Source of the DNA: Streptomyces lincolnensis
Lineage (GTDB): Bacteria > Actinomycetota > Actinomycetes > Streptomycetales > Streptomycetaceae
Reading direction: 5' to 3'
Length of the DNA stretch: 64,000 nt
Assembly: GCF_001685355.1 (NCBI RefSeq)
Contig: NZ_CP016438.1
Span: forward strand, 7,130,001-7,194,000
Below, piece by piece: positions 26,434 through 34,933 of the stretch (positions are counted from its first letter, which is position 1; each line of letters opens with the position of its first letter). The position numbers and the translations under genes are program-made. The notes beneath the pieces are model-generated. The model was given only the letters and a program-made list of their open reading frames with translations, did not search any database and was not told where the DNA came from.

Positions 26434-29400
26434 CTACGCGTCCCGGTTCTCGGCGTCCTCGGCGCTCGCCGCGTTCGCAGCGTTCTCGGCGTCTTCCGCG
26501 AGCTGGAGCATCTGCTCCGCCTCGGCCCGCCTGGCCCGCGCGGTGACGTCGTCCGTGACACCGCCCTCGTACGCCGTGCGCACCGCACGCGCGCGTGCCA
26601 GTGCCCGGGAGGGGCGGCCCAGGTCGGCCTCCAGCCAGCCCGCGGCGAGTTCGGCGCCGGTGCGGCTGTGCAGGGCGTCGGCGCCGAGCGAGGCGAAGAC
26701 CACGATGGCCTCCGTCATCTGGGCCAGGGCCTCCTCCAGGACGGCCCGGATCGAGTCGTCCTCGGCGTCCTCGGCGGCGGAACGGGCGAGCAGGTCGCCG
26801 AACTGGTGGCGGGTGTGGCCCAGTTCGGCCACCAGCCGCAGCCGCGCGTCCTCGGCGGCCGCGGCCTCCTCGTCGTCCGGGGCCGCGGCGCGGGGATCGT
26901 CGGCGGCGGCGGTCGAGCCCAGCGCGGCCTCGCACGCGTGGACCGCGCCCGCCATCAGCTCCCGGGCCGCGCCGGAGCCGTTCTCCGTGCGCAGGGCGAG
27001 CCAGGCGCGGGCGCGCAGGGAGCGGACCAGGCCGTGGACGTCGCCGAGTGAGCGCCACAGGTCGCCCGCGCGTGCGTAGGCGCGGTCCGCCTCCTTGGGG
27101 AGATCCGCCTGCCCGAGGGACTCGGCGGCGAGGTGGGCGAGCGTGGCGTGGTCCTGCTGCTCGGGCCAGTGCCGGGCGATCTCGGCCGCCTGGAGCCGCC
27201 GCCGCGCCGCCTCGTGGTGGTCGCCGAGTTCGCCCAGGCAGTCGCCGAGCCACCACAGGGCCTGGACGACCGCGCCGTCGCCGTGGGTCTCGGCGCTCAG
27301 GTCGGGCAGCGCCGACTCCAGCACCTCCGCGGCCTCGGCCCACCGGCCCCGGCGCAGCAGGAACCCGCCGAGCTGGTGCCGGGCGAGCGCGCCGAACGTC
27401 GGGCCCTGGCCGGCCTCGTCGGCCCAGTGCGCGGCCTCCAGGGCGTGCTCGGCGGCCTCCTCGGCCTCTCCCCGGGCGCCGACGACCTCGGCGAGCTGGA
27501 GATGCAGCTGCGCCCGTCCCGTGGCCTCCAGCTGCGGCCCGCCGTGCTCCAGGGCGGCCCGCAGGGCCCGCTCCGTCCCGGCCAGGTCCCCGAGGTGGTG
27601 AGCCAGCCCGGCCAGCCGGGCCTCGTACTCCACCGCGAACCACGGCAGCCCGGCGGAGACGAACGCGGCCGCCGCGCGCGCGTACAGCTCCGCGGCCACC
27701 TCCAGATCCCCGCCCTGAGCCGCCAGCTCGGCCAGCATCGCCTGCGCCTCGGCCGCCCGCGCGGCCAGCCGTACGTCGTCCCCGGTGTGGCCCTCCACCA
27801 GGGCCAGCACTTCCCGGGCGGCCGCCTCGGCGTCGGCGAGGACCCTGCCCAGGGAGTGCGCGGGGCCGGTCGAGGGGTCGCTCTGCTCCACCGCCTCCTG
27901 CACCCGGCGCATCAGCACCCGCGCGCGGCCCATCAGCACGGAGGCCGTCTGCCGAACACCGGTGCCGTCCTCGGCGTAGAGCGCGAGGATCTCGTCGTAG
28001 GGGCCGGCGACGGCCGCGAGTGCCTCCTCCACGTGGCCCGTGAGGGCGTGGACGTAGGCCGCGCGGGTACGGGCCGCCAGGGCCTCGCCGGGGTCGCCGG
28101 CCGCGGTGTAGAACTCGGCCGCGCACTCGAAGAGTGCGATGCCCTCGGCGCCGCGGTCCATCGCCTCGTGGTCGGCGATCTCGGCCCGGTCGCGGGCGTC
28201 CAGATCGACGCCCTCCGCCGCCCGCGCCACCGCGGCCCATGCCTCCACCGCGTGCGGCTGGAGGGTGTCCGACAGGCGCCGGGCCTCGGCGATCAGGGCG
28301 GGCAGGCCGGGCAGGCCGGGCTCCGCGGCGGGGACGGGCGGCGCCAGTGCGGGGGCCGGCCGGGCCGTCGTACGCACGCCCAGGGGCAGCCGTTCCACCA
28401 GGGGCCGCTGCGCCATGCGCGCGCGTGTCTGCTCGCCGATGTGCGAGGTGCCGTTGCGGTCGTCGAAGCGGGCGGCGAGGGCGAGGGCCTCCCCGCGCGC
28501 GTGGGCGGCGAGATCCCGCGCGGTCCACTCCCGGTCGGGAGGACCGGGCACCCGCCGGTCGCCGAGCCCGAGCTCGGTCAGCCGGTCCATGAGCAGGGTC
28601 ACCACGGCCATGAAGTCCAGCCCGCTGCGCGGATGCCCGCCGTCCGTGAAGTACGCCGGCCGCTCCGCGAGGAGTTCCAGGCCGCGTGCCTCGTTGCCGG
28701 TCAGCGCGCAGAACTCGACGTGGTCCGCGTAGGCGCCGCGCATGCTCTCCATGGCCCGCACGAGCCGGAAGCCGCGCAGATGGTGGGCGCGCGCCTCGTC
28801 CACGCGGCCCAGCCGCAGCAGGGGCGCCAGGGAGGACGCGAGGACCGTGTGCGGCTCGTGGGCGCAGGTGAACTCGCCCTCCAGGACCGGCTCCCACAGC
28901 CGCAGCGCGTCCGCGTCCCGGCCGCGCTCCACCTGCCACCAGCCCTGCGAGTGCAGCTCGCAGGCATGGCAGTCGGCCATGGCGTCCCGGTCGGCGGCCA
29001 GCCACGCGGCGTACGCCCGCTCGGCCCGCGCCACGTCCCCGACATGCGCGGCCACGCTGAACTCCGCGCCGCGCACGGCCCGTTCGGAGTGCCCGGCCAG
29101 CCGGTAGCGGTGCTCCATCTCGCCGAGCCACTTCTCGATCGAGGCGAGCGGGATGTGCGGCTGGTCGAGCATGCCCGACGACATCCACTTGAAGACCCAG
29201 TGCAGCGAGTGCGTCTCGTACTCGTCGAAGTCCTCGGGCCGCTCGTCCCACATGCGCAGCAGACGCGCGAAGGGGACGAACATCTTGTCCTTCTCGGAGC
29301 TGTAGTTGTAGACCTTCAGCTGGTGCCCGAGCGCCTCGATCACGGCGAGCGGGATGTCCAGCCTCTCCGCCTCGGCGAGCAGCTGCTCCGCGCGCGCGTT

Positions 29401-29478
29401 GCGGGCGGGCCCCTCCGGCTGCTCGGCGTTCTCCGCCATCGCCTCGCGGAGGGAGTCGAAGTCCGTGATCCCGCTCAT
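26434..29478 (-). CDS. Large TPR-like helical-repeat protein paired with an HSP90-like ATPase
   Basis: A 1014-residue, Ala/Glu-rich, all-helical cytoplasmic protein. The first ~270 residues form a distinct conserved region (DFDSLREAMAENAEQ; WVFKWMSSGMLD; CHACELHSQGWWQVERG). A Pro-rich linker lies near residues 335-365 (ARPAPALAPPVPAAEPG). The remaining ~600 residues read as tandem helix pairs typical of tetratricopeptide arrays (AELYARAAAAFVSAGL, ALEHGGPQLEATGRAQLHLQ, LGGFLLRRGRWAEAAEVLES). The ATG at 29478 overlaps the stop of the HSP90-like gene (ATGA), so the two are made together. No catalytic motif is seen. A scaffold or client adaptor for the HSP90-like protein is plausible but unproven. 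Confidence 0.85.
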   Translation of the reverse strand: MSGITDFDSLREAMAENAEQPEGPARNARAEQLLAEAERLDIPLAVIEALGHQLKVYNYSSEKDKMFVPFARLLRMWDERPEDFDEYETHSLHWVFKWMSSGMLDQPHIPLASIEKWLGEMEHRYRLAGHSERAVRGAEFSVAAHVGDVARAERAYAAWLAADRDAMADCHACELHSQGWWQVERGRDADALRLWEPVLEGEFTCAHEPHTVLASSLAPLLRLGRVDEARAHHLRGFRLVRAMESMRGAYADHVEFCALTGNEARGLELLAERPAYFTDGGHPRSGLDFMAVVTLLMDRLTELGLGDRRVPGPPDREWTARDLAAHARGEALALAARFDDRNGTSHIGEQTRARMAQRPLVERLPLGVRTTARPAPALAPPVPAAEPGLPGLPALIAEARRLSDTLQPHAVEAWAAVARAAEGVDLDARDRAEIADHEAMDRGAEGIALFECAAEFYTAAGDPGEALAARTRAAYVHALTGHVEEALAAVAGPYDEILALYAEDGTGVRQTASVLMGRARVLMRRVQEAVEQSDPSTGPAHSLGRVLADAEAAAREVLALVEGHTGDDVRLAARAAEAQAMLAELAAQGGDLEVAAELYARAAAAFVSAGLPWFAVEYEARLAGLAHHLGDLAGTERALRAALEHGGPQLEATGRAQLHLQLAEVVGARGEAEEAAEHALEAAHWADEAGQGPTFGALARHQLGGFLLRRGRWAEAAEVLESALPDLSAETHGDGAVVQALWWLGDCLGELGDHHEAARRRLQAAEIARHWPEQQDHATLAHLAAESLGQADLPKEADRAYARAGDLWRSLGDVHGLVRSLRARAWLALRTENGSGAARELMAGAVHACEAALGSTAAADDPRAAAPDDEEAAAAEDARLRLVAELGHTRHQFGDLLARSAAEDAEDDSIRAVLEEALAQMTEAIVVFASLGADALHSRTGAELAAGWLEADLGRPSRALARARAVRTAYEGGVTDDVTARARRAEAEQMLQLAEDAENAANAASAEDAENRDA

Positions 29479-31304
29479 CGCTGACCGTCCTCGCTGTGCG
29501 TGGCCCATTCCAGAAGGCCGATGAACGACCGGTTCAGCAGCGCCGAGTCGGCCGGCCTGAGGGGGCGCTGCGCCATCAGCAGCGCCTGCCCGTAGAGGGA
29601 TTCCGTGGCGGTGCCGATCAGGTCCGGTTCGCGCAGGGAACTGATGCGCCGGATCAGCGGGTTGAGATGGTTGAGCACCAGACGCGCGCGCGGGGCGCTG
29701 CCGCGCAGCGAGCCCAGGATGCCCGCCCACAGGTCGTCGGCCCGCTCCTCGGCCTCGGCACGGGCCTGCTCGTGCCGCGCCGCCCGGTCGTCCAGGTGCA
29801 GCGCGGGCACCGACAGCGGGTGGAAGGCACGCAGGACCACGTCACAGCCCAGCGGGTCGAGCTTGGCCCGCGCGATCGCCAGGAAGCCCGACAGGGCCAG
29901 CTCCTCGGCCGGATCGACCGCGTCCAGGTGCGCGGTCACGGTGTCGGCGTCCAGCTCGGCCACGACCGTCCCCGGACGCACCGAGGGCAGCGCCTCGACC
30001 AGCTCGCTGTCGTAGGTGTAGCCGCCGTTGACCACACCGACGCCCTGCGCGGACGCGATCGGCGCGACCTGGCGGTACTCCTCGACGGTCCGCGTGAAGT
30101 GCACCACCGGATGCCGCTGCGCGAACTCCTCCAGGGACAGCTGCCCGTCGGTCGTCTCGAAGGGGAGCCACGGCAGCATCGTCCGCAGCATCTCCCGGTC
30201 GTGCCGCGCCAGCGACTTCACCCCCAGGTGGTGCACCTCCAGGAAGGCCGCCAGGCGCTCCGGATCACCGGCCGCGAGCCCGGTCAGCCAGGCCCGGATC
30301 CTTTCCCCCAGCGCCTCCCGTACGGCGGCCAGCGTCTCGTCCTCGTACAGCGACTCGCGTGAGGCCGTGGGCCGCAGGCTGTCGGTGTCCAGGACGCAGC
30401 GCACGAAGAACGCCCAGTCGGGCAGCAGCTGTTCGCCCCGCTCGGTCAGCAGCATGCCCTTCAGGTGCACGCGGTGACTCGCCCGCTGCGCCGGACTGAC
30501 CGCCGACGGCAGGACGTACGCCACCCCGCGGATCCCGGCGAGCGGCACGTCCAGGTCGATGGCGTCCAGCGGAGTGAACCCGAACAGGTCGTGACAGTGC
30601 CGGGCCAGCGCGACCCGGCGGTTGGCGGGGCTCGGATAGGGCCGGTCCCAGGGCGCGGGCAGATCGGTGACCGCCTCCTCGCCCACCCGCACGTCGTAGG
30701 GCAGCAGCACCCCGAAGTCGCGCGCCAGCGCCAGCACGCGCGCCTCGGTCAGCCACTCGCCGGCCCCGGCCCGCGCCACCAGGTGCACGGTGGTGCCCGG
30801 CTCGGGGCGGGCGTCGTCGGGCAGGGTCCGCACGGTGTACGAACCGTCGTCGCTCGCCGTCCACTCCACGGGCGGTGCCTGAGGCGTACGGGCACTGCGG
30901 CTGACCACGCGGATCCGCTCGGCGACCACGAAACAGGCCAGCAACCCGATGCCGAACTGCCCGAGGAAGTCCGAGCGGACCTCCGCCAGCCCGTCGGCAC
31001 GCTTGGAACTGCGCCCGATCGTGGCGAGCAGGGTGTGCACGTCCGCCTCGGTGAGACCGACCCCGGAGTCCTCGACACGCAGGGACCCGCCGTCGGCGTA
31101 CAGCCGCACCCGCGCCGGGGCGTCGGGCTGCTCGGCCCGCCGGGCGGTGATCGCGTCCACCGCGTTCTGGAGCAGTTCGCGCAGGTAGACCTTGGGGCTG
31201 GAGTAGAGGTGATGGGAGAGCAGGTCCACCAGACCACGCAGGTCGACCTGGAACGTATGAGGTGACGGGGATGCCTGGGATGACGATGAGGTCTGGGAGT
31301 CCAT
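29475..31304 (-). CDS. Divergent HSP90 (HtpG)-family protein
   Basis: A 609-residue HSP90-type chaperone homologue. The GHKL ATPase domain is complete: RELLQNAVDAI (N box Glu and Asn), VEDSGVGLT (G1), GQFGIGLLACFVV (lid/G2) and GTTVHLV (G3). The middle domain keeps the catalytic-loop Arg context in VRCVLDTDSLRPTASRESL. The C-terminus is short (ends HSEDGQR) with no MEEVD-like motif. At 609 residues it is close to HtpG length but the motifs deviate from the classical ELISNASDA and GVGFYSAF. It starts at ATG 31304, divergent from recG, and is coupled to the TPR-like gene downstream. Many streptomycetes have a separate canonical htpG, so this may be a specialised paralogue. Confidence 0.9.
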   Translation of the reverse strand: MDSQTSSSSQASPSPHTFQVDLRGLVDLLSHHLYSSPKVYLRELLQNAVDAITARRAEQPDAPARVRLYADGGSLRVEDSGVGLTEADVHTLLATIGRSSKRADGLAEVRSDFLGQFGIGLLACFVVAERIRVVSRSARTPQAPPVEWTASDDGSYTVRTLPDDARPEPGTTVHLVARAGAGEWLTEARVLALARDFGVLLPYDVRVGEEAVTDLPAPWDRPYPSPANRRVALARHCHDLFGFTPLDAIDLDVPLAGIRGVAYVLPSAVSPAQRASHRVHLKGMLLTERGEQLLPDWAFFVRCVLDTDSLRPTASRESLYEDETLAAVREALGERIRAWLTGLAAGDPERLAAFLEVHHLGVKSLARHDREMLRTMLPWLPFETTDGQLSLEEFAQRHPVVHFTRTVEEYRQVAPIASAQGVGVVNGGYTYDSELVEALPSVRPGTVVAELDADTVTAHLDAVDPAEELALSGFLAIARAKLDPLGCDVVLRAFHPLSVPALHLDDRAARHEQARAEAEERADDLWAGILGSLRGSAPRARLVLNHLNPLIRRISSLREPDLIGTATESLYGQALLMAQRPLRPADSALLNRSFIGLLEWATHSEDGQR

Positions 31305-31473
31305 CGCAGCAGCGCCGGTGGGGGGACGGGCGACGGCGCGGGGTCGGGCGGTCCCGGTGAGGCGGTGACCGCGGGGGGCAGAGGCCGGGGGCGCGTCATC
31401 CTACGGCCCGAACCAGCCGTCTGACCAGGGGTTTCCTCAGACGTATACGGCAATGTCAGTGCGGTGGTGTGCA

Positions 31474-33702
31474 ATGGATCTCGTGCTCGCATCGCAAGGA
31501 CCACTGGAACAACCGCTGAAGGCGGTGCTCGGACCCGCCACCGCCAAGGTGATGGCCGAGCACCTCGGCCTGCACACCGTCGGCGACCTCCTGCACCACT
31601 ACCCGCGCAGATACGAGGAGCGCGGCCAGCTCACCCACCTCGCCGACCTCCCCATGGACGAGCACGTCACGGTGGTCGCCCAGGTCGCCGACGCCCGCCT
31701 GCACACCTTCGCCTCCACCAGGGCACCCCGGGGCAAGGGCCAGCGGCTGGAGGTCACCATCACCGACGGCAGCGGCCGCCTCCAACTGGTCTTCTTCGGC
31801 AACGGCGTTCACAAGCCCCACAAGGAACTCCTGCCCGGCACCCGCGCGATGTTCGCGGGCAAGGTCTCCCTCTTCAACCGCCGCCTCCAACTCGCCCACC
31901 CGGCGTACGAGTTGCTGCGCGGAGCCGACGACGACGCGACGGAGACGGTCGAGACCTGGGCCGGCGCCCTCATCCCGATCTACCCCGCCACCGCCAAGCT
32001 GGAGTCCTGGAAGATCGGCAAGGCGATCCAGACGGTGCTGCCCAGCGCCCAGGACGCCCTCGACCCCCTCCCGGACTCCCTCCGCGAGGGCCGCGGCCTG
32101 GTCCCCCTCCCCGAGGCCCTCCTCAAGATCCACCGCCCGCACACCAAGGCCGACATCGACGACGCCCGCTCCCGCCTGAAATGGGACGAGGCCTTCGTCC
32201 TCCAGGTCGCCCTCGCCCGCCGCCGGCACGCGGACGCCCAACTCCCGGCGGTCCCCCGGAAACCGGCCCCGGACGGCCTCCTGACCGCCTTCGACGACCG
32301 CCTCCCCTTCACGCTCACCGACGGCCAGCAGAAGGTGTCGAAGGAGATCTTCGACGACCTCGCCACCGACCACCCGATGCACCGGCTGCTCCAGGGGGAG
32401 GTCGGAAGCGGTAAGACGATGGTGGCGCTGCGCGCCATGCTCGCCGTCGTCGACGCCGGCGGTCAGGCCGCCATGCTCGCGCCCACCGAGGTACTGGCCC
32501 AGCAGCACCACCGCTCCGTCGTGGAGATGATGGGGGAGCTGGCCCAGGGCGGGATGCTGGGCGGGGCCGAGCACGCCACCAAGGTGGTGCTGCTCACCGG
32601 ATCGATGGGGACGGCCGCCCGTCGGCAGGCGATGCTGGACCTCGCCACCGGAGAGGCCGGCATCGTGATCGGCACGCACGCGCTGATCGAGGACAAGGTC
32701 CAGTTCCACGACCTCGGTCTGGTGGTGGTCGACGAACAGCACCGCTTCGGCGTCGAACAGCGCGACGCCCTGCGCGGCAAGGGCAAACAGCCGCCCCACC
32801 TCCTGGTCATGACGGCCACCCCCATCCCGCGCACGGTCGCCATGACGGTCTTCGGCGACCTGGAGACCTCCGTCCTCGACCAGCTCCCGGCCGGCCGCTC
32901 GCCCATCGCCAGCCATGTCGTCCCGGCCGCCGACAAGCCCCACTTCCTGGCCCGCGCCTGGGAACGGGTGCGCGAGGAGGTGGAGAACGGCCATCAGGCG
33001 TACGTCGTGTGCCCGCGCATCGGCGACGAGGACGACGACCCCAAGAAGTCCGCCAAGAAGAAGTCCCCCGAGGACGAGGCCGACAAGCGCCCGCCGCTGG
33101 CCGTCCTGGAGGTGGCCGACCAGTTGGACAAGGGGCCGTTGAACGGCCTGCGCGTCGAGGTCCTGCACGGCCGGATGCACCCCGACGACAAGGACGCGGT
33201 CATGCGCCGCTTCGCCGCCGGCGAGACCCACGTCCTGGTCGCCACGACGGTCATCGAGGTCGGCGTCAACGTCCCGAACGCCACCGCCATGGTGATCATG
33301 GACGCCGACCGCTTCGGCGTCTCCCAGCTCCACCAGCTGCGCGGCCGCGTCGGCCGTGGCTCGGCCCCCGGCCTCTGCCTCCTGGTCACCGAGATGCCGG
33401 AGGCCGGCCCGGCCCGCCAGCGCCTGAACGCGGTCGCGGCCACCCTCGACGGCTTCGAACTCTCCCGCATCGACCTCGAACAACGCCGTGAGGGCGACGT
33501 CCTCGGCCAGGCCCAGTCCGGCGCCCGCACCAGCCTGCGCGTCCTCGCGGTCATCGAGGACGAGGAGATCATCGCGGAGGCGAGGGAGGAGGCGACGGCG
33601 GTGGTGGAGACGGATCCCGAACTGACGGGACTGCCGGGCCTGCGTACAGCTTTGGACGCCCTCTTGGACGAGGAAAGGGAGCAGTACCTGGAAAAGGGCT
33701 GA
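31474..33702 (+). CDS. recG: ATP-dependent DNA helicase RecG
   Basis: A 742-residue superfamily 2 helicase that rewinds and regresses stalled replication forks and branch-migrates junctions. The N-terminal wedge/OB domain (LLHHYPRRYEERG; GSGRLQLVFFGNG) is followed by helicase motifs GEVGSGKTMVA (Walker A), VVDEQHRFG (DEQH box), MTATPIPRT, and VATTVIEVGVNVPNA. A charged insert EDDDPKKSAKKKSPEDEADK lies between motifs III and IV, as often in actinobacteria. The start is uncertain: ATG 31474 has a GGTGGTG five bases upstream; ATG 31453 would add seven residues. Confidence 0.95.
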   Translation: MDLVLASQGPLEQPLKAVLGPATAKVMAEHLGLHTVGDLLHHYPRRYEERGQLTHLADLPMDEHVTVVAQVADARLHTFASTRAPRGKGQRLEVTITDGSGRLQLVFFGNGVHKPHKELLPGTRAMFAGKVSLFNRRLQLAHPAYELLRGADDDATETVETWAGALIPIYPATAKLESWKIGKAIQTVLPSAQDALDPLPDSLREGRGLVPLPEALLKIHRPHTKADIDDARSRLKWDEAFVLQVALARRRHADAQLPAVPRKPAPDGLLTAFDDRLPFTLTDGQQKVSKEIFDDLATDHPMHRLLQGEVGSGKTMVALRAMLAVVDAGGQAAMLAPTEVLAQQHHRSVVEMMGELAQGGMLGGAEHATKVVLLTGSMGTAARRQAMLDLATGEAGIVIGTHALIEDKVQFHDLGLVVVDEQHRFGVEQRDALRGKGKQPPHLLVMTATPIPRTVAMTVFGDLETSVLDQLPAGRSPIASHVVPAADKPHFLARAWERVREEVENGHQAYVVCPRIGDEDDDPKKSAKKKSPEDEADKRPPLAVLEVADQLDKGPLNGLRVEVLHGRMHPDDKDAVMRRFAAGETHVLVATTVIEVGVNVPNATAMVIMDADRFGVSQLHQLRGRVGRGSAPGLCLLVTEMPEAGPARQRLNAVAATLDGFELSRIDLEQRREGDVLGQAQSGARTSLRVLAVIEDEEIIAEAREEATAVVETDPELTGLPGLRTALDALLDEEREQYLEKG

Positions 33703-33715
33703 ACTGGCCCTACCC

Positions 33716-33745
33716 AGGGGCGCGGGGAACTGCGCGACCAGCCAC
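33716..33745 (+). repeat. Dispersed Streptomyces-type GC-rich repeat, copy after recG
   Basis: Thirty bases beginning AGGGGCGCGGGGAAC and ending GCGACCAGCCAC, 13 bases after the recG stop. It matches a second copy inside smc (43432-43461) at 29 of 30 positions. I remember this sequence as common in Streptomyces intergenic DNA. Confidence 0.75.
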
Positions 33746-33782
33746 ACTGAACCTTAAAGCCGCCCACCAACAAGGACCGAAG

Positions 33783-34370
33783 ATGACCCGCGTGATCGCC
33801 GGCGCAGCCGGCGGACGTCGACTCGCCGTACCACCCGGCACCGGTACCCGCCCCACCTCCGACCGCGCACGCGAAGGTCTCTTCTCCACCTGGCAGTCCC
33901 TGCTGGGCGGCCCGCTCCAAGGCGAACGCGTCCTCGACCTCTACGCAGGCTCAGGCGCCGTGGGCCTGGAAGCCCTGTCCAGAGGGGCCGGCCACACCCT
34001 CCTCGTGGAGGCCGACGCCAGAGCGGCCCGCATCATCCGCGAGAACGTCAAGAACCTCGGCCTCCCCGGCGCGGAGGTCCGCGCAGGCAAGGCCGAACAG
34101 ATCATCCGGACGGGGCCGCCGACCGAGCCGTACGACCTCGTCTTCCTCGACCCCCCGTACCGAGTCACAGATCACGATCTTCGGGAGATCCTCCTCACAC
34201 TCCGCACCGAACGCTGGCTCACGCCGGACGCACTCGTCACCGTTGAGCGCAGCACCAGAGGCGGCGAATTCAGATGGCCCGACGGCTTCGAACCGCTCCG
34301 GGCCCGTCGCTACGGCGAGGGAACGTTTTGGTACGGTCGCGCCGCCTCTACGTGCGAAGACGCACGATGA
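33783..34370 (+). CDS. rsmD: 16S rRNA (guanine966-N2)-methyltransferase
   Basis: A 195-residue RsmD-family methyltransferase of the small ribosomal subunit RNA. The N-terminal RVIAGAAGGRRLAVPPG, the SAM-binding LDLYAGSGAVGLEALSRGA and the catalytic LVFLDPPY are all clear. The gene lies 80 bases after recG and 26 bases before coaD, the usual rsmD-coaD pairing. The C-terminus (RAASTCEDAR) slightly exceeds the domain. Confidence 0.95.
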   Translation: MTRVIAGAAGGRRLAVPPGTGTRPTSDRAREGLFSTWQSLLGGPLQGERVLDLYAGSGAVGLEALSRGAGHTLLVEADARAARIIRENVKNLGLPGAEVRAGKAEQIIRTGPPTEPYDLVFLDPPYRVTDHDLREILLTLRTERWLTPDALVTVERSTRGGEFRWPDGFEPLRARRYGEGTFWYGRAASTCEDAR

Positions 34371-34396
34371 CCGGACCGGAGAGCGAGGGATCTCAA

Positions 34397-34876
34397 GTGC
34401 GCCGCGCCGTCTGTCCCGGGTCGTTCGACCCGATCACCAACGGACACCTCGACATCATTTCCCGCGCCTCACGTCTGTACGACGAGGTCTACGTCGCGGT
34501 GATGATCAACAAGTCCAAGAAGGGCCTGTTCGAGATCGACGAGCGGATCGACCTGATCCGCCAGGTCACCGCCGAGTACGGAAACGTCAGGGTCGAGGCC
34601 TTCCACGGCCTCCTCGTCGACTTCTGCAAGGAGCGCGACATCCCGGCCATCGTCAAGGGGCTGCGCGCGGTCAGCGACTTCGACTACGAGCTCCAGATGG
34701 CCCAGATGAACAACGGCCTGTCGGGCGTGGAGACCCTCTTCGTCCCCACCAACCCCACCTACAGCTTCCTCTCCTCCTCCTTGGTCAAGGAGGTCGCGAC
34801 CTGGGGCGGAGACGTCTCCCACCTGGTTCCCCCGCTGGTCCTCGAAGCCCTGAACACGCGTCTGCGCGGGGACTGA
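34397..34876 (+). CDS. coaD: Phosphopantetheine adenylyltransferase
   Basis: A 159-residue nucleotidyltransferase, the penultimate step of coenzyme A synthesis. It has the TNGH motif in GSFDPITNGHLDI near the N-terminus, KGLRAVSDFDYELQMAQMN, and the ISSS-like SSSLVKEVA. GTG 34397 has GAGGG seven bases upstream and gives the family's usual length; the in-frame ATG at 34367 overlapping the rsmD stop would add ten residues. Confidence 0.96.
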   Translation: MRRAVCPGSFDPITNGHLDIISRASRLYDEVYVAVMINKSKKGLFEIDERIDLIRQVTAEYGNVRVEAFHGLLVDFCKERDIPAIVKGLRAVSDFDYELQMAQMNNGLSGVETLFVPTNPTYSFLSSSLVKEVATWGGDVSHLVPPLVLEALNTRLRGD

Positions 34877-34933
34877 TGGGGCTACAGTCGTCCCGTCCGT
34901 CTCCAACACAGCTGTAGAGAGTGGCGAGCACAG

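Noticed and set aside
24479..29251. A 1590-residue minus-strand open frame
   Set aside because: It is antisense to the FakA-like gene and out of frame with the TPR-like gene; its low-complexity Arg/Gly/Ala composition is that of GC-rich shadow frames.
26434..31304. Calling the HSP90-TPR pair a phage-defence system
   Set aside because: No nuclease, NTP-sensing effector or neighbouring defence gene is present; only the unusual pairing and placement are supported.
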